Source: an uncultured Pelagibacteraceae bacterium
GTDB lineage: Bacteria > Pseudomonadota > Alphaproteobacteria > Pelagibacterales > Pelagibacteraceae
Direction: 5' to 3'
DNA length: 64,000 nucleotides
Assembly (NCBI GenBank): GCA_902624885.1
Contig: CACNZU010000001.1
Span: 62,001-126,000 of the forward strand
Both the position numbers and the translations under genes were made by a program. Below are positions 1 through 10,722 of this stretch, piece after piece. Numbering within the stretch: position 1 is the first letter of the stretch; the number at the start of each line of letters is the position of its first letter. The notes below the pieces were generated by a model that saw only the letters and a list, made by a program, of their open reading frames with translations, was not told the DNA's origin and did not search any database.

Positions 1-558
1 TGCTAATCTTATAGAGCACGAAGGATCTTTCTCTGATGGTTTTAACACAAAAGTATTTCCACATGCTATAGCCATTGGGAACATCCACATTGGAACCATT
101 GCAGGGAAATTAAATGGTGTGATACCTGCACAAACTCCTAGTGGTTGTCTAACTGACCAGCTATCAACATTAGAACCAACGTTTTCAGTAAACTCACCTT
201 TCAGCATTTGTGGTATTCCACATGCATACTCAACAACTTCCAATCCTCTAGTTAAAGATCCTTTGGCATCCTCAAAAACTTTTCCATGTTCTGAGACTAT
301 GATTTTAGTGAGTTCCTCTGAATTTTTTTCGATTAGTTCTTTAAACTTAAACATTACTCTTGCTCTTTGAAGTGGTGGCTTATTAGACCAAGACTCAAAA
401 GCTTTTTTGGCATTTGATATAGCTTCGTTCACATCTTTAGTAGTTGCTAATAATACTTGCGAACTTTGCTCACCTGTTGCAGGATTGAAAACTTTACCAA
501 ATCTTTTTGACTCACCTGAGAAACTTTTTCCTCCTACGAAATGATGAATAGTTTTCAT
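1..558 (-). CDS. mmsA: Methylmalonate-semialdehyde dehydrogenase (CoA-acylating), partial
   Basis: The gene starts at an ATG at 558 and runs off the left edge, so only the first 186 residues are present. The translation has the aldehyde dehydrogenase N-terminal half, with the Rossmann-entry motif ITPFNFPAMVPMW near residue 142 and FVLKPSEKDPS near residue 172. The PFNFP..P.W pattern and the early KTIHHFVGG start are typical of the CoA-acylating branch that turns (methyl)malonate semialdehyde into propionyl- or acetyl-CoA in valine and inositol breakdown. The catalytic Cys lies beyond the window edge. It follows sdhB on the same strand with a 23-nt gap, so it may be read through from the sdh operon. 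Family assignment is firm; exact substrate is inferred. Confidence 0.9.
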   Translation of the reverse strand, partial: MKTIHHFVGGKSFSGESKRFGKVFNPATGEQSSQVLLATTKDVNEAISNAKKAFESWSNKPPLQRARVMFKFKELIEKNSEELTKIIVSEHGKVFEDAKGSLTRGLEVVEYACGIPQMLKGEFTENVGSNVDSWSVRQPLGVCAGITPFNFPAMVPMWMFPMAIACGNTFVLKPSEKDPSCSIRLA

Positions 559-581
559 GATGTAATTGAATAATTTAGGTT

Positions 582-1358
582 TTACCCTGTTGCAAGCATT
601 TTTTTTATTGAGCCTATAGCTTTTGCTGGATTAAGACCTTTAGGACAAGAATTAGTACAATTCATGATAGTATGGCATCTATATAACTTTAGCTCATCAG
701 CTACTTTTTTTAATCTTTCTTTCTTATCTCCATCTCTACTATCATTAATCCAACGATAGGCTTGCAATAAAACTGCCGGACCTAAATACTTATCACCATT
801 CCACCAATAGCTAGGGCATGATGTAGAACAACAAGCGCATAAAATGCATTCATAATATCCATCAAGTTTTTCTCTCTCTTTTTGAGATTGTCTAAGCTCA
901 GTTTGTTCTGTTCCAGTTTGATCTACTTTTAACCAAGGCTGAATTGACTCGTATTGTTTATATAAAGTAGTTAAGTCACCAATCAAATCTTTAACTACTT
1001 TAAGGTGTGGTAATGGATAAATGTTCAGATCTCCATTTATGTCAGAATGTGATTTAATACAAGCTAAACCATTTATTCCATCTATATTCATTGCACATGA
1101 ACCACAAACACCGTGAGCACAAGATCTTCTAAATGTAAGAGATGGATCTATATCATTTTTTATTTTAATTAAAATGTCTAGAACTTTAGGCCCACAGTTA
1201 TCCATATCTACTTCAAAGGTATCTACTCGTGGATTCTTACCAGTTGATGGGTCCCATCTATAAACATTTACTTTTTTTAAATTTCTAGATTTGGTTTTAT
1301 CTTTAAAGTACTGACCTACCTCAATTTTTGAATTTTGTGGTAGGCTAAATTGAGCCAT
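582..1358 (-). CDS. sdhB: Succinate dehydrogenase iron-sulfur subunit
   Basis: This 258-residue protein is the electron-transfer subunit of complex II, passing electrons from the SdhA flavin to ubiquinone at the inner membrane. The N-terminal ferredoxin domain has the 2Fe-2S cysteines C80, C85, C88 and C100 ([11 protein letters not shown]). The C-terminal domain has C171-x2-C-x2-C-x3-C181 and C228, C234, C238 for the 4Fe-4S and 3Fe-4S clusters. Length is normal. It lies 2 nt after sdhA and is the last gene of the sdhC-sdhD-sdhA-sdhB operon. Confidence 0.97.
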   Translation of the reverse strand: MAQFSLPQNSKIEVGQYFKDKTKSRNLKKVNVYRWDPSTGKNPRVDTFEVDMDNCGPKVLDILIKIKNDIDPSLTFRRSCAHGVCGSCAMNIDGINGLACIKSHSDINGDLNIYPLPHLKVVKDLIGDLTTLYKQYESIQPWLKVDQTGTEQTELRQSQKEREKLDGYYECILCACCSTSCPSYWWNGDKYLGPAVLLQAYRWINDSRDGDKKERLKKVADELKLYRCHTIMNCTNSCPKGLNPAKAIGSIKKMLATG

Positions 1359-1360
1359 TT

Positions 1361-3136
1361 TTAATATACTCTCTCTTTCGGAGGAAAGTACTGAACATCA
1401 TTAGTTAAAGTTCTAGAGTGCACATCTCTATATTTAATTTCCACGTCTTTACCATTTTGCCAAGCCAATGTATGTTTCATGAAATTTTTATCATCTCTTT
1501 TTGTAAAATCTTCCCTGGCATGAGCACCTCTGCTCTCTTTTCTATTATAAGCAGAGTCCATAGTTGTTAAAGCTTGACTTATTAAATTATCAAATTCTAA
1601 AGTTTCAACTAAATCTGTATTAAACAATAAAGATTTATCTTTTACTGATAAATCATTCATCCCTTCGTAAGGCTCTCTAATTTCATTAACCCCTTCTTTT
1701 AAAGTTTTCTCTGTTCTAAAAACAGCACATTTTGATTGCATTGTTCTTTGCATTTTTAATCTCAATTCTGATGTTTTCGTTGAACCATTTGAATTTCTAA
1801 TTTTATCAAATCTATCTAAACATTTATCAGTTTCGGATTTGGAAACCTCTTCATGAGGACTTCCAGGTTTTACTAATTCTACTGCTCTTTTTGCAGCTGC
1901 TTTTCCAAAAACTACTAAGTCTATAAGAGAGTTTGACCCTAATCTGTTAGCACCATGCACAGAGACACACGCTGCCTCACCAATAGCCATTAATCCAGGG
2001 ACAGTTTTTTCAGACCCATTTAAAGTCAATACCTCAGCTTTATAATTTGTTGGAATGCCTCCCATATTATAATGAACAGTTGGAACAACTGGTATGGGCT
2101 CTTTATTTACATCTACATTAGCAAAAGTTTTTGCGGCTTCTGCTATACCCGGTAATCTCTCATCAATAACTTTTTTGTCTAAATGATCTAAATGTAAATT
2201 TATATGGTCTTTGTTTTTTCCAACACCTCTACCTTCATTTATTTCCATTTCCATTGATCTACTTACTACGTCACGTGAAGCGAGATCTTTAGCGTTTGGA
2301 GCATATCTTTCCATAAACCTTTCTCCCTGTCCATTGACTAGGAAGCCTCCTTCGCCTCTCACACCTTCAGTAATTAAACAACCAACACCGTAAATCCCTG
2401 TCGGATGGAATTGTACAAATTCCATATCTTGAAGTGGCAAACCTGCTCTAAGAACCATAGCGTTTCCATCACCGGTGCAGGTATGAGCTGATGTTGCTGA
2501 ATAATAAACCTTACCGTAACCTCCTGTAGCAATAATAGTAATATGCGACCTAAATCTATGAATGGTACCATCGGTAAGATTCCAAGCAATAACTCCTTTG
2601 CATTCACCATTTTTCATAATTAAATCTAGAGCAAAATACTCAATAAAAAATTCAGTGTTTTGCTTCAATGCTTGCCCATAAAGAGTATGTAAAATTGCAT
2701 GTCCAGTCCTGTCTGCAGCAGCACACGTCCTTTGTGCTGTTCCGTTACCATAATTTTTAGTCATACCGCCAAAAGGTCTTTGATAAATTTTTCCATCATC
2801 TGTTCTGCTAAATGGGACTCCATACCTTTCTAACTCTACTACTGCTCTTGGTGCTTCTTTACAAAGATATTCAATCGCATCTTGGTCACCAAGCCAATCT
2901 GATCCTTTTACTGTATCGTACATATGCCATCTCCAATCATCTTCACCCATATTTCCTAAGGCTGCAGAAATTCCTCCTTGAGCTGCAGATGTATGGCTTC
3001 TGGTTGGAAAGACTTTAGAGATACAAGCTGTTTTTAGGCCAGACTCTGATAGTCCCACTGCTGCTCTAAGCCCGGAACCGCCGGCTCCAAGTACAACAAC
3101 ATCGTATTCGTGATCTATAATTTTATATGTGCTCAT
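1361..3136 (-). CDS. sdhA: Succinate dehydrogenase flavoprotein subunit
   Basis: This 591-residue catalytic subunit of complex II oxidises succinate to fumarate. The N-terminal dinucleotide fold [10 protein letters not shown] is at 17-26, and the FAD-linking His is H48 in [10 protein letters not shown]. Substrate-site sequences such as HPTGIYGVG and the conserved [14 protein letters not shown] follow. The start ATG overlaps the sdhD stop by one base, so translation is probably coupled within the sdhCDAB operon. Length and motifs are standard, with nothing missing. Confidence 0.98.
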   Translation of the reverse strand: MSTYKIIDHEYDVVVLGAGGSGLRAAVGLSESGLKTACISKVFPTRSHTSAAQGGISAALGNMGEDDWRWHMYDTVKGSDWLGDQDAIEYLCKEAPRAVVELERYGVPFSRTDDGKIYQRPFGGMTKNYGNGTAQRTCAAADRTGHAILHTLYGQALKQNTEFFIEYFALDLIMKNGECKGVIAWNLTDGTIHRFRSHITIIATGGYGKVYYSATSAHTCTGDGNAMVLRAGLPLQDMEFVQFHPTGIYGVGCLITEGVRGEGGFLVNGQGERFMERYAPNAKDLASRDVVSRSMEMEINEGRGVGKNKDHINLHLDHLDKKVIDERLPGIAEAAKTFANVDVNKEPIPVVPTVHYNMGGIPTNYKAEVLTLNGSEKTVPGLMAIGEAACVSVHGANRLGSNSLIDLVVFGKAAAKRAVELVKPGSPHEEVSKSETDKCLDRFDKIRNSNGSTKTSELRLKMQRTMQSKCAVFRTEKTLKEGVNEIREPYEGMNDLSVKDKSLLFNTDLVETLEFDNLISQALTTMDSAYNRKESRGAHAREDFTKRDDKNFMKHTLAWQNGKDVEIKYRDVHSRTLTNDVQYFPPKERVY

Positions 3137-3462
3137 TAGTTAAGGTTATATATACCTAAAATAGTTAATAATGGAACGCTTATAGCAAAAAAATACAAAA
3201 CTTTATTTGCGACATTTTTGATTTTATCATTATTCAAATAATCCTCAAAAATCTCACTTATTGTTAATGCCGAAAAAAAGAAGGAAATTACAATAAATAT
3301 CGAAAACAGTATTTTCGAGGGTTGTTTAGAAAAAAAGGCTAAAATTTCAGAATAGTCTTTATCATAAATAGAGACAATACTTAATAAAAACCAGATCATT
3401 AAAGGAATAAGAATTAGTGAACTTATTTTAGTAAAGAGCCATTTTTTTGTGGATGTATGCAT
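3136..3462 (-). CDS. sdhD: Succinate dehydrogenase membrane anchor subunit
   Basis: This 108-residue protein has three predicted membrane helices (about residues 13-33, 48-68 and 85-105) and sits between sdhC and sdhA with one-base overlaps on both sides. Sequence similarity in this family is low, so the call rests on size, topology and operon position. Together with SdhC it would anchor SdhAB and form the quinone/heme b site. Confidence 0.88.
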   Translation of the reverse strand: MHTSTKKWLFTKISSLILIPLMIWFLLSIVSIYDKDYSEILAFFSKQPSKILFSIFIVISFFFSALTISEIFEDYLNNDKIKNVANKVLYFFAISVPLLTILGIYNLN

Positions 3463-3845
3463 TAAAAAAAATTTCTTCCGATTAGGTAAAATAGAATAGT
3501 TAATATTAAAGAACCAATTAAAACTGATACACCAGTAATTTTTGCAGTTTTTAGATCAAATCCAAATCCAGCGTCCCAAAATAAATGCCGTATCTCATTT
3601 AAAATATGAAAACTAAATGTCCAACATATTGAAATTATCAAAAATTTTCCAAATTTAGTCGTAAGGGTAGACTGTATTATTTGATAGTTACTCTGCCCAA
3701 AAAATAAAGTTAAACACCAAAGACATATAAAAATTATAATGAAAATATTTACTACTCCAACAATTCTATGAGTGATAGATAATAGAGAAGATATATGCCA
3801 TTTATAAATTTGTAAATGAGGACTTAAAGGATTTTTTTCTTGCAT
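3462..3845 (-). CDS. sdhC: Succinate dehydrogenase cytochrome b556 subunit
   Basis: The 127-residue protein begins with the SdhC signature RPLSPHLQIYKW-type sequence (here NPLSPHLQIYKWHISSLLSI) followed by SITHRIVG, the quinone-site and first-helix motif. The family heme-ligand region HILNEIRHLFWDAGFGF lies at about residues 80-96. There are three membrane helices. It is the first gene of the sdh operon, 13 nt downstream of asd on the same strand, so asd and sdh may share a transcript. Confidence 0.95.
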   Translation of the reverse strand: MQEKNPLSPHLQIYKWHISSLLSITHRIVGVVNIFIIIFICLWCLTLFFGQSNYQIIQSTLTTKFGKFLIISICWTFSFHILNEIRHLFWDAGFGFDLKTAKITGVSVLIGSLILTILFYLIGRNFF

Positions 3846-3858
3846 AAATAATTATAGA

Positions 3859-4857
3859 CTAAAGAGCCATCTTTTTCATCAAACTCTGGGCAATTTGCAC
3901 AGTATTTAATGCAGCACCTTTTAACAAATTATCTGACACAACCCATAAATTTATTGCTTTTATATTGGAGTTGTCTTTTCTTATCCTGGAGATAAAAGTT
4001 GTATAATCATTTTCTGCTTCTAAAGGAGTTATATATCCTCCATCTTTTCGATCATCAATAACTTTGCACCCCTGAGCGTTTTTTAATATTTTTAATATAT
4101 TTTCAAAATCGTAGGGATTATCAAATTCAATGTTGACGGACTCAGCGTGACCTGTTTTTACTGGCACTCTTACACATGTCGCAGTAACATCTATTTCACT
4201 ATCTAAAATCTTTTTTGTTTCATTGGTCATTTTTAATTCCTCTTTAGTATATCCATCTTTATCAAATTCATCGATATGAGGTATCAAATTAAATGCGATT
4301 TGCTTTGTAAAATTTTTTGATAATACTTTTTTTCCATTAATAATATTTTTTGTTTGATCAAATAATTCATCAACAGAAGCTTTTCCTGCGCCGGAAACTG
4401 CTTGATAAGTTGAGACAACAACTCTTTTAATCTTATATTCATCATGTAAAGGTTTAAGAGCTAAAACCATTTGCATTGTTGAACAATTTGGATTTGAAAT
4501 AATATTTTTATGATTATCTAAAGCATCCGGATTTACCTCTGGTACTACTAGAGGTACATCTTCTTTCATTCTAAAGAAACTAGAATTGTCTATAACTATT
4601 GTTTGCTTTGCGGCTTTTGGTGCCCATTCTTTTGATACTTTACTACCGGCTGCAAAAAAAGTTATTTTTGCTTTTGAAAAATCATAATCATCTAATAAAA
4701 TTACTTTGATCTCTTTTTTTCTGAAAAGAAATTTTTTTCCTACACTCTTTGCGGAAGCCACCAAAAAAAGGTCATCTATTTTCAAGTTTGATTTATCTAA
4801 TATTTCAATAGTTTTTCTGCCCACGTTTCCAGTAGCACCTATTATCGCAAATTTCAT
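3859..4857 (-). CDS. asd: Aspartate-semialdehyde dehydrogenase
   Basis: This 332-residue enzyme reduces aspartyl phosphate to aspartate semialdehyde, the branch point to lysine/diaminopimelate, threonine and methionine. The NADP-binding GATGNVGRK is at 7-15. The catalytic Cys is C125 in SNPNCSTMQM and the acid/base His is H237 in VPVKTGHAES. In many alphaproteobacteria asd directly follows leuB; here two plus-strand sugar genes separate them. The 70-bp gap to the divergent epimerase gene must hold both promoters. Confidence 0.97.
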   Translation of the reverse strand: MKFAIIGATGNVGRKTIEILDKSNLKIDDLFLVASAKSVGKKFLFRKKEIKVILLDDYDFSKAKITFFAAGSKVSKEWAPKAAKQTIVIDNSSFFRMKEDVPLVVPEVNPDALDNHKNIISNPNCSTMQMVLALKPLHDEYKIKRVVVSTYQAVSGAGKASVDELFDQTKNIINGKKVLSKNFTKQIAFNLIPHIDEFDKDGYTKEELKMTNETKKILDSEIDVTATCVRVPVKTGHAESVNIEFDNPYDFENILKILKNAQGCKVIDDRKDGGYITPLEAENDYTTFISRIRKDNSNIKAINLWVVSDNLLKGAALNTVQIAQSLMKKMAL

Positions 4858-4927
4858 AATTTTTAATGTATACTAAATTTATTTTAAAAGATAAATGTTT
4901 TAATTCTTATTACACCGAAAGAAAAAT

Positions 4928-5629
4928 ATGAAAATTTTTGGAAGAGGTTTTATTGGTTCAAATTTAAGAAGATTAGAACTATCGAAAGATTTTCTAGTTT
5001 ATGCTGCCGGAGTTTCAAATTCTAACCAAAATAAAGTTAGTGCATATAAAAAAGAAATAAATGTATTAAAAAAAGTAATTAAAACAGTAAATGCAAAAAA
5101 AAAATTTATCTACATAAGCTCTTTAAGTGTAGAAAATAAAAAACTTAGAAAAGATAGATACGTTAAAAATAAGTTGTTAATTGAAAATCTAATAAAAAAA
5201 AATATTCAACAATATTTAATAATTAGATTACCCCAGATAGTTGGAAGAAATAAAAACAAATTTACTCTAACTAACTTTTTGTATAAAAATATAAAACTTG
5301 GTAAGCCTATAATTTTGTGGAAAAACTCAATTAGAAATCTAATAGATATTGACGACATAGTAAAACTTTTAAAAAGGTATTTAAAAAATAAACCTCAAAT
5401 TAATACAACAATTAATATTTTTAATCCTAAATCAGTAAAAGTAATTTCTTTAATTAAATTATTTAGTGAAATTTTAAATAAAAAAGCAAAAATAAAAATG
5501 ATAACTAGAGAAAATAAGAATATAAATTTTAATAAATTGAGAAAAAGCACTCTATTATCAAATAAATATTACAAAGCTATTGATAAAAAGAACTATATTG
5601 AGAGTGTTTTAAGAAAGTATTATCTATGA
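4928..5629 (+). CDS. NAD-dependent epimerase/dehydratase family protein
   Basis: This 233-residue protein looks like a short extended-SDR sugar epimerase/dehydratase. It starts directly with the glycine-rich GRGFIGSNL nucleotide loop. IYISSLSVE (beta-strand with catalytic Ser), the YVKNK tetrad (Y-x3-K) at about residue 77 and the RLPQIVGRNKNKF stretch follow in family order. It is shorter than typical UDP-sugar epimerases (about 310 residues). The coding region is strikingly AT-rich and Lys/Asn/Ile-rich. Its stop overlaps the start of the glycosyltransferase by 4 nt (ATGA), so the pair is an operon. Likely role: making a nucleotide sugar for surface polysaccharide; substrate unknown. Confidence 0.75.
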   Translation: MKIFGRGFIGSNLRRLELSKDFLVYAAGVSNSNQNKVSAYKKEINVLKKVIKTVNAKKKFIYISSLSVENKKLRKDRYVKNKLLIENLIKKNIQQYLIIRLPQIVGRNKNKFTLTNFLYKNIKLGKPIILWKNSIRNLIDIDDIVKLLKRYLKNKPQINTTINIFNPKSVKVISLIKLFSEILNKKAKIKMITRENKNINFNKLRKSTLLSNKYYKAIDKKNYIESVLRKYYL

Positions 5630-6408
5630 AATTGTCTATTGTAATACCTGTCTATAACAGTGGTAAAATTTTACATGCCTTATTAAATAATATTCAGCAA
5701 TATGTTGCAGGTGACCTACAAGATTTTGAGGTAGTTTTAGTAAACGACTTTAGTAAAGATGATAGTTGGGAAAAAATTAAGGAATTAAAAAAAAAATATA
5801 GTTATGTTAAAGGGATAAGTCTTAAAAAAAATTACGGCCAACATAGTGCAATATTCTGCGGTTTAAAAAATTGTAGTGGAGAAAATATTCTTTGCATGGA
5901 TGACGATATGCAGCATGATCCTAAATATATTTTAAAGATGTTGAATGAGTTAAACCAAAATGATGTTTGTTATGTAAAATACAAAAAACGTAAACACAAT
6001 TATCTAAAAATTTTTGTGAGCAAATTGAATAATTATGTGTCAAGTTTTTTAATGAAAAAAACATTTAATATTTACACTTCTTCATTTAAATGTTTTAGAA
6101 AAGAAATCTCTAATAAGATAATTACCAATGATGAAAGTTTTATATTTTTAGATTATTGGATATTTAAATTTGCAAAAAAAATTACATTCATTGAGGTTAC
6201 ACATAATGAAAGATTGTATGGAAAAACTAATTACGGATTTAAAGAATTATTAACTTTATGGTCAAGGATGATTTTTTTGATAGATGTAAAAAAATACAGT
6301 ATGAGATTTTTCTTACTTCTAATGATAAAAGGCTTTTTTAAAGTTTTTCTAAAAAGTTATATAAGCTACAAAAAAAAAGATAAAATCGAAGTTACAGAAA
6401 TTATTTAA
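5626..6408 (+). CDS. Family 2 glycosyltransferase
   Basis: This 260-residue GT-A enzyme begins with [11 protein letters not shown] and has VNDFSKDDS (about 39-47) and MDDDMQHDP (91-99), the metal-binding DXD region typical of polyprenyl-phosphate glycosyltransferases (DPM1/ArnC-like). A hydrophobic segment near residues 225-245 may touch the membrane, but the usual paired C-terminal membrane helices are reduced to about one. It is coupled to the upstream epimerase by a 4-nt overlap. Its end overlaps the convergent leuB by 8 nt. Donor and acceptor are unknown; surface glycan or lipid-linked sugar synthesis is an inference. Confidence 0.8.
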   Translation: MKLSIVIPVYNSGKILHALLNNIQQYVAGDLQDFEVVLVNDFSKDDSWEKIKELKKKYSYVKGISLKKNYGQHSAIFCGLKNCSGENILCMDDDMQHDPKYILKMLNELNQNDVCYVKYKKRKHNYLKIFVSKLNNYVSSFLMKKTFNIYTSSFKCFRKEISNKIITNDESFIFLDYWIFKFAKKITFIEVTHNERLYGKTNYGFKELLTLWSRMIFLIDVKKYSMRFFLLLMIKGFFKVFLKSYISYKKKDKIEVTEII

Positions 6409-7501
6409 GATAATTTATAATCGCGTCTCCCATACTAGATGTTGATACCTCTTTTGTGTTCTTTGAAAAAATATCTTTTGTTCTTAAACCTTCATTTAAA
6501 ACATTTTGAACTGCATTATCTAGTTGATCTGCTTCTTTGCTTAAATCAAGGGAATATCTCAGCGCCATTGATAAACTCAAAATAGTTGCAATAGGATTAG
6601 CAATATTTTTCCCTGCAATGTCAGGTGCAGATCCATGGACTGGTTCATATAATGATCTAATTTTACCATTCTTATCTTTGCTGCCTAATGATGCTGAGGG
6701 AAGTAATCCCAATGATCCAGTAAGCATGGCAGCTTCATCTGATAGCATATCTCCAAATAAATTATCTGCTAAAATTACATCAAACTGTTTAGGATTTCTT
6801 AAAAGCTGCATAGCACAGTTATCCGCTAACATATGATTCAACTCAACTTTTTTAAATTCTTTGTCTTTAATTACTTGGACTTCCTCTCTCCATAGAACTC
6901 CAGCTTCCATCACATTAGACTTCTCACAAGAAGTTACTTTATTTTTTCTTTTTTTTGCTAAGTCGAAAGCTACTCTAGCGATTCTATGAATTTCATTAGT
7001 TGTATAAGAGTGGGTATTTACACCTTTTCTTTGATTGTTTTCTATTGGTTCTATTCCTCTGGGTTCACCAAAATAAATTCCTCCAGTCAATTCTCTAACA
7101 ATCATTATATCAAGGCCAGAAACTATTTCTGGTTTTAATGTAGATGAGTCTACTAATTGTTTAAAACAAATAGCTGGTCTCAAATTTGCAAATAGTTTCA
7201 ATTCTTTTCTTAATTTTAATAAAGCTCGTTCAGGTTTCTTTGAAAATTCCAAATTATCCCACTTTGGTCCTCCGCAAGCACCAAGAATTACTGCATCTGA
7301 CTCTAGTGATTTATAAAAAACTTCATCAGTAATTGGGACTTTATTGGCATCGATCGATGCGCCCCCAATTAATTCTTGACTGAGAACGAAATCTAAAGAT
7401 TTTGTTTTGTTCATCCATTCTAGTATTTTTCTAACTTCAGCAATTACCTCTGGGCCTATTCCATCACCAGGTAAAAGTAATATTTTCCTAGTTTTTGCCA
7501 T
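6401..7501 (-). CDS. leuB: 3-isopropylmalate dehydrogenase
   Basis: This 366-residue NAD-dependent oxidative decarboxylase performs the third leucine-specific step. [11 protein letters not shown] (8-18), the Arg-rich substrate region, [13 protein letters not shown] (metal-binding aspartates) and [12 protein letters not shown] with [18 protein letters not shown] near the C terminus are all present. It overlaps the leuD end by 14 nt and is the last gene of the leuC-leuD-leuB run. Its 3' end overlaps the convergent glycosyltransferase by 8 nt. Confidence 0.98.
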   Translation of the reverse strand: MAKTRKILLLPGDGIGPEVIAEVRKILEWMNKTKSLDFVLSQELIGGASIDANKVPITDEVFYKSLESDAVILGACGGPKWDNLEFSKKPERALLKLRKELKLFANLRPAICFKQLVDSSTLKPEIVSGLDIMIVRELTGGIYFGEPRGIEPIENNQRKGVNTHSYTTNEIHRIARVAFDLAKKRKNKVTSCEKSNVMEAGVLWREEVQVIKDKEFKKVELNHMLADNCAMQLLRNPKQFDVILADNLFGDMLSDEAAMLTGSLGLLPSASLGSKDKNGKIRSLYEPVHGSAPDIAGKNIANPIATILSLSMALRYSLDLSKEADQLDNAVQNVLNEGLRTKDIFSKNTKEVSTSSMGDAIINYLK

Positions 7502-8102
7502 TATTTAAAACCCAGGGTTTCGTGTTTTGTAATTTTTTTTCAAAATCATCTATTTTGGAAGTTTTTGTCATTGATAGAGCTATATCGTCAAGACCCTCCA
7601 TTAAACATTTCTTTTTAAAAGCATCAAGTTCAAATTTAGCAACTTTATTTCCATATTTGATTTCTTGTTTGTCTAAACTAATTTCAATTTCCTCTTTTCT
7701 TTTTGAATATTCGGATATCTCAATCACTATTTCATCATCAATCTTAATTGGAAGAATTCCATTTTTAAAACAGTTATTGTAAAAAATATCTGCAAAGCTA
7801 GCACTTATTACACACTTTATGCCAAAGTCTGATAAAGCCCATGGAGCGTGTTCTCTAGATGAACCACATCCAAAATTTTTTCCTGCTAAAAGAATTTTTG
7901 ATTTGTTGTAAGGTTCTTTATTTAGAATAAAATCGACATTCTTTTTCCCATTTTCATCATAACGCATTTCATAAAATAAACTTTTACCCAAACCTGTTCT
8001 TTTAATGGTTTTTAAAAATTGCTTAGGGATAATCATATCTGTATCAATATTTTGAAGTGGTAGGTATGATGGTATTGATCTTAAATTATTAAACTTTTCC
8101 AT
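7488..8102 (-). CDS. leuD: 3-isopropylmalate dehydratase small subunit
   Basis: The 204-residue small subunit of isopropylmalate isomerase closes the active site over the LeuC iron-sulfur centre. Motifs are [18 protein letters not shown] near 17-34 and [18 protein letters not shown] near 73-90, the family substrate-recognition loop. It starts 1 nt after leuC ends and overlaps leuB by 14 nt, consistent with translational coupling. Confidence 0.97.
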   Translation of the reverse strand: MEKFNNLRSIPSYLPLQNIDTDMIIPKQFLKTIKRTGLGKSLFYEMRYDENGKKNVDFILNKEPYNKSKILLAGKNFGCGSSREHAPWALSDFGIKCVISASFADIFYNNCFKNGILPIKIDDEIVIEISEYSKRKEEIEISLDKQEIKYGNKVAKFELDAFKKKCLMEGLDDIALSMTKTSKIDDFEKKLQNTKPWVLNNGKN

Positions 8103-8103
8103 A

Positions 8104-9501
8104 TTATATTTCTCTTACATCAGTTAGGTGTCCTTTAATTGCTGCTGCAATGGCCATCCCTGGACTTACTAAATGTGTTCTACCTCCACGACCTTGCCTA
8201 CCTTCAAAGTTTCTATTTGATGTTGAAGCACATCTTTCTTTAGGTTTTAATTGATCTGGATTCATGCCCAAACACATTGAACAGCCAGGCTCTCTCCATT
8301 CAAAGCCTGCTTCTTTAAATATTCTATCAATTCCCTCTTTTTCGGCTTGCTCTTTAACTAATCCAGATCCTGGAACGACCATAGCGCTTACATTTTTGGC
8401 AATTTTTTTGCCTTTTAAAAGATCTGCAGCTAATCTTAAATCCTCTATTCTTCCATTTGTGCAGCTTCCTATAAAAATTTTATCAATTTTTATATCTGAG
8501 ATTTTAGTGTTTGCTTTTAACCCCATATAATCAAGAGATCTTTTCATGGCAATTTTTCTATCTTCGTTCTTTTCATTTTCTGGGTCTGGCACAACACCGG
8601 TAACTGGTGATACATCTTGAGGTGAAGTCCCCCAAGTAACAAGTGGTTCTATATTTTTGCCATCAATATTTATCTCTTTATCAAATTTGCAGTCTTTATC
8701 TGAATACAAAGTCTTCCAAAATTCTACGGCTTTAGTCCAATTTTCACCTTTTGGTGACATAGTTTTACCTTTTAAATAACTAAATGTTTTCTCATCTGGT
8801 GCGATTAACCCTGCTCTCGCACCTGCTTCAATGGTCATATTACAGACAGTCATTCTTTCTTCCATGCTTAAACTTTTAATTACATCGCCGGCAAATTCAA
8901 CTACGTATCCGGTTCCACCTGCAGTTCCAATCGTGCCAATAATTTTTAAAATTACATCTTTTGCAGTAACTCCCTTAGGCAAATTGCCGTTAACGTTTAT
9001 TCTTAAATTTTTTGATTTCTTTTGCATTAAAGTTTGTGTAGCAAGAACGTGTTCAACTTCGGATGTTCCTATTCCAAAAGCTAATGCACCGAATGCTCCG
9101 TGTGTAGCAGTATGGCTGTCGCCGCATACAATTACTGTACCTGGCTGAGTAAAACCTTGTTCAGGTCCTATAATATGGACTATACCTTGACGCTTATCAT
9201 TAACATCAAAAAGTTCTACTCCAAAATCTTTACAGTTTTTTCTTAATGTTTCGACTTGAATTCTAGAGTCCTCATCATTTATACCTTTTGACCTGTCAGT
9301 TGTAGGAACATTGTGATCAGGCACTGCAAGAGTTAATTCTGGTCTTCTGACTTTTCTTTTTTGTAATCTAAGTCCTTCAAAAGCTTGGGGACTCGTAACT
9401 TCATGGACTAAATGTCTATCGACATAAATTAACGACGTTCCATCGCTTTGTTCATGAACAAGATGGTTTTCCCATATCTTATCGTATAGAGTTTTAGACA
9501 T
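8104..9501 (-). CDS. leuC: 3-isopropylmalate dehydratase large subunit
   Basis: This 465-residue aconitase-family protein carries the catalytic 4Fe-4S cluster. The cluster ligands are visible as one Cys in [11 protein letters not shown] and two in [11 protein letters not shown] in the C-terminal third, with [14 protein letters not shown] after them and [19 protein letters not shown] in the first third. It starts 6 nt after rplS, so leucine synthesis genes appear to ride on the ffh-rpsP-trmD-rplS transcript, an arrangement seen in other alphaproteobacteria. Confidence 0.98.
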   Translation of the reverse strand: MSKTLYDKIWENHLVHEQSDGTSLIYVDRHLVHEVTSPQAFEGLRLQKRKVRRPELTLAVPDHNVPTTDRSKGINDEDSRIQVETLRKNCKDFGVELFDVNDKRQGIVHIIGPEQGFTQPGTVIVCGDSHTATHGAFGALAFGIGTSEVEHVLATQTLMQKKSKNLRINVNGNLPKGVTAKDVILKIIGTIGTAGGTGYVVEFAGDVIKSLSMEERMTVCNMTIEAGARAGLIAPDEKTFSYLKGKTMSPKGENWTKAVEFWKTLYSDKDCKFDKEINIDGKNIEPLVTWGTSPQDVSPVTGVVPDPENEKNEDRKIAMKRSLDYMGLKANTKISDIKIDKIFIGSCTNGRIEDLRLAADLLKGKKIAKNVSAMVVPGSGLVKEQAEKEGIDRIFKEAGFEWREPGCSMCLGMNPDQLKPKERCASTSNRNFEGRQGRGGRTHLVSPGMAIAAAIKGHLTDVREI

Positions 9502-9507
9502 TTAATT

Positions 9508-10017
9508 TTATTTTTTTTCGCTAGTCAGCTTTTCAGCTTTAGCTTTGACTTCTGGAGCCTCTTTTTTAACTTCTTCAACTTTAGTCTCTTGCGTAGCAGG
9601 CTCGATCGGTTTTACTTTTTGCTCCTCAGGCTTCACTGAAATATCGACACCAATTTTCTTTTTAATTTTTTCAGCAATTCTTGCAGATTTTCCTTTTCTA
9701 TCTCTTAAATAATAAAGTTTTGCTCTCCTTACTTTTCCTGTTCTTATAACTTTAATTGAATCTACATTTGGACTGTAAAGAGCAAAAGTTCTCTCAACTC
9801 CCTCACCGAATGAAATTTTTCTTACCGTAAAAGAGGAGTTTATATCTCTATTTTTTTTTGCAATACAAACACCTTCGAAGTATTGAATTCTCTCTCTTTT
9901 ACCCTCAACAATTTTAACACCAACTTTTATTGTGTCTCCAGGAGAAAAGTCTGTAATTTTTTTATTAGCAACTATCTTTTTAATTGCTGCTTTATTTATG
10001 TCTTCAATGTTTTTCAT
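9508..10017 (-). CDS. rplS: 50S ribosomal protein L19 with charged C-terminal tail
   Basis: The first 115-120 residues are a standard L19 ([41 protein letters not shown] and a [19 protein letters not shown] end), located at the 30S-50S interface. About 45 extra residues follow, rich in Lys, Glu, Pro, Ala and Val ([20 protein letters not shown] and similar), where most bacterial L19 proteins stop near 115-130. The tail has no recognisable fold. The start overlaps the trmD end by 14 nt. RpsP in the same operon also has a charged low-complexity tail. Confidence 0.95.
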   Translation of the reverse strand: MKNIEDINKAAIKKIVANKKITDFSPGDTIKVGVKIVEGKRERIQYFEGVCIAKKNRDINSSFTVRKISFGEGVERTFALYSPNVDSIKVIRTGKVRRAKLYYLRDRKGKSARIAEKIKKKIGVDISVKPEEQKVKPIEPATQETKVEEVKKEAPEVKAKAEKLTSEKK

Positions 10018-10705
10018 TTTTTTTCTCTAAATATTTTTTCCAAAGATCAGGTCTCTGGCGACGTGTTATAGCCTCTGATTGAGACAAACGCCACCCTTTT
10101 ATTTTGGCGTGATCACCTGAAAATAGAACCTCTGGTGGCCTTTTACCTTCCCATTCTCTTGGTTTAGTATATTGAGGATATTCCAAAAGATGATTTTCAA
10201 AACTTTCTTCTTTGACAGAATCTTTATTTCCAAGCACTCCGGGTAACAATCTAATTAAAGCATCGACTAATACGAAAGAGGCTGGCTCACCACCAGATAG
10301 GATAAAATCACCTAAACTATATTCCTCGATATTTCTTGTCTCTAAGAGTCTTTGATCAACACCCTCAAAATGACCACAGATAAGATTTAAGTTTTTTTCT
10401 TTACTTAAAGATCTGGCAACACTTTGATCAAATTTTTTACCTCTTGGAGATAAGTAAATAATTTTTTCACCTTTTTTTGTATTCACATCAAGCGCTGATG
10501 CTAATATATCTGGACGTAAAAGCATTCCATTTCCTCCGCCGAAAGGAGTATCGTCTACAGTGCCGTGATTATCTTTTGAATAATCTCTAATATTTATCAC
10601 TTTTAAATTCCAAATCTTGTTTTCCTTTGCCTTTTTAAATATTCCTATATCTAAAGGTCCAGGAAATAGATCTGGATATAAAGTAAAAATTTTTACCTCT
10701 AACAT
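10004..10705 (-). CDS. trmD: tRNA (guanine-N1-)-methyltransferase
   Basis: This 233-residue SPOUT-family enzyme makes m1G37 in tRNAs and prevents +1 frameshifting. It has the start [36 protein letters not shown] near 50-65, [12 protein letters not shown] and the knot sequence [14 protein letters not shown]. It lies 17 nt downstream of rpsP; the rimM gene that usually sits between them is absent here. Confidence 0.97.
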   Translation of the reverse strand: MLEVKIFTLYPDLFPGPLDIGIFKKAKENKIWNLKVINIRDYSKDNHGTVDDTPFGGGNGMLLRPDILASALDVNTKKGEKIIYLSPRGKKFDQSVARSLSKEKNLNLICGHFEGVDQRLLETRNIEEYSLGDFILSGGEPASFVLVDALIRLLPGVLGNKDSVKEESFENHLLEYPQYTKPREWEGKRPPEVLFSGDHAKIKGWRLSQSEAITRRQRPDLWKKYLEKKNEKH

Positions 10706-10722
10706 CTCTAATTACCTTTTGG

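Noticed and set aside
2211..2610. Open frames on either strand inside sdhA and other large genes
   Set aside because: They lie fully within well-supported genes in other frames and lack family features, so they are shadows.
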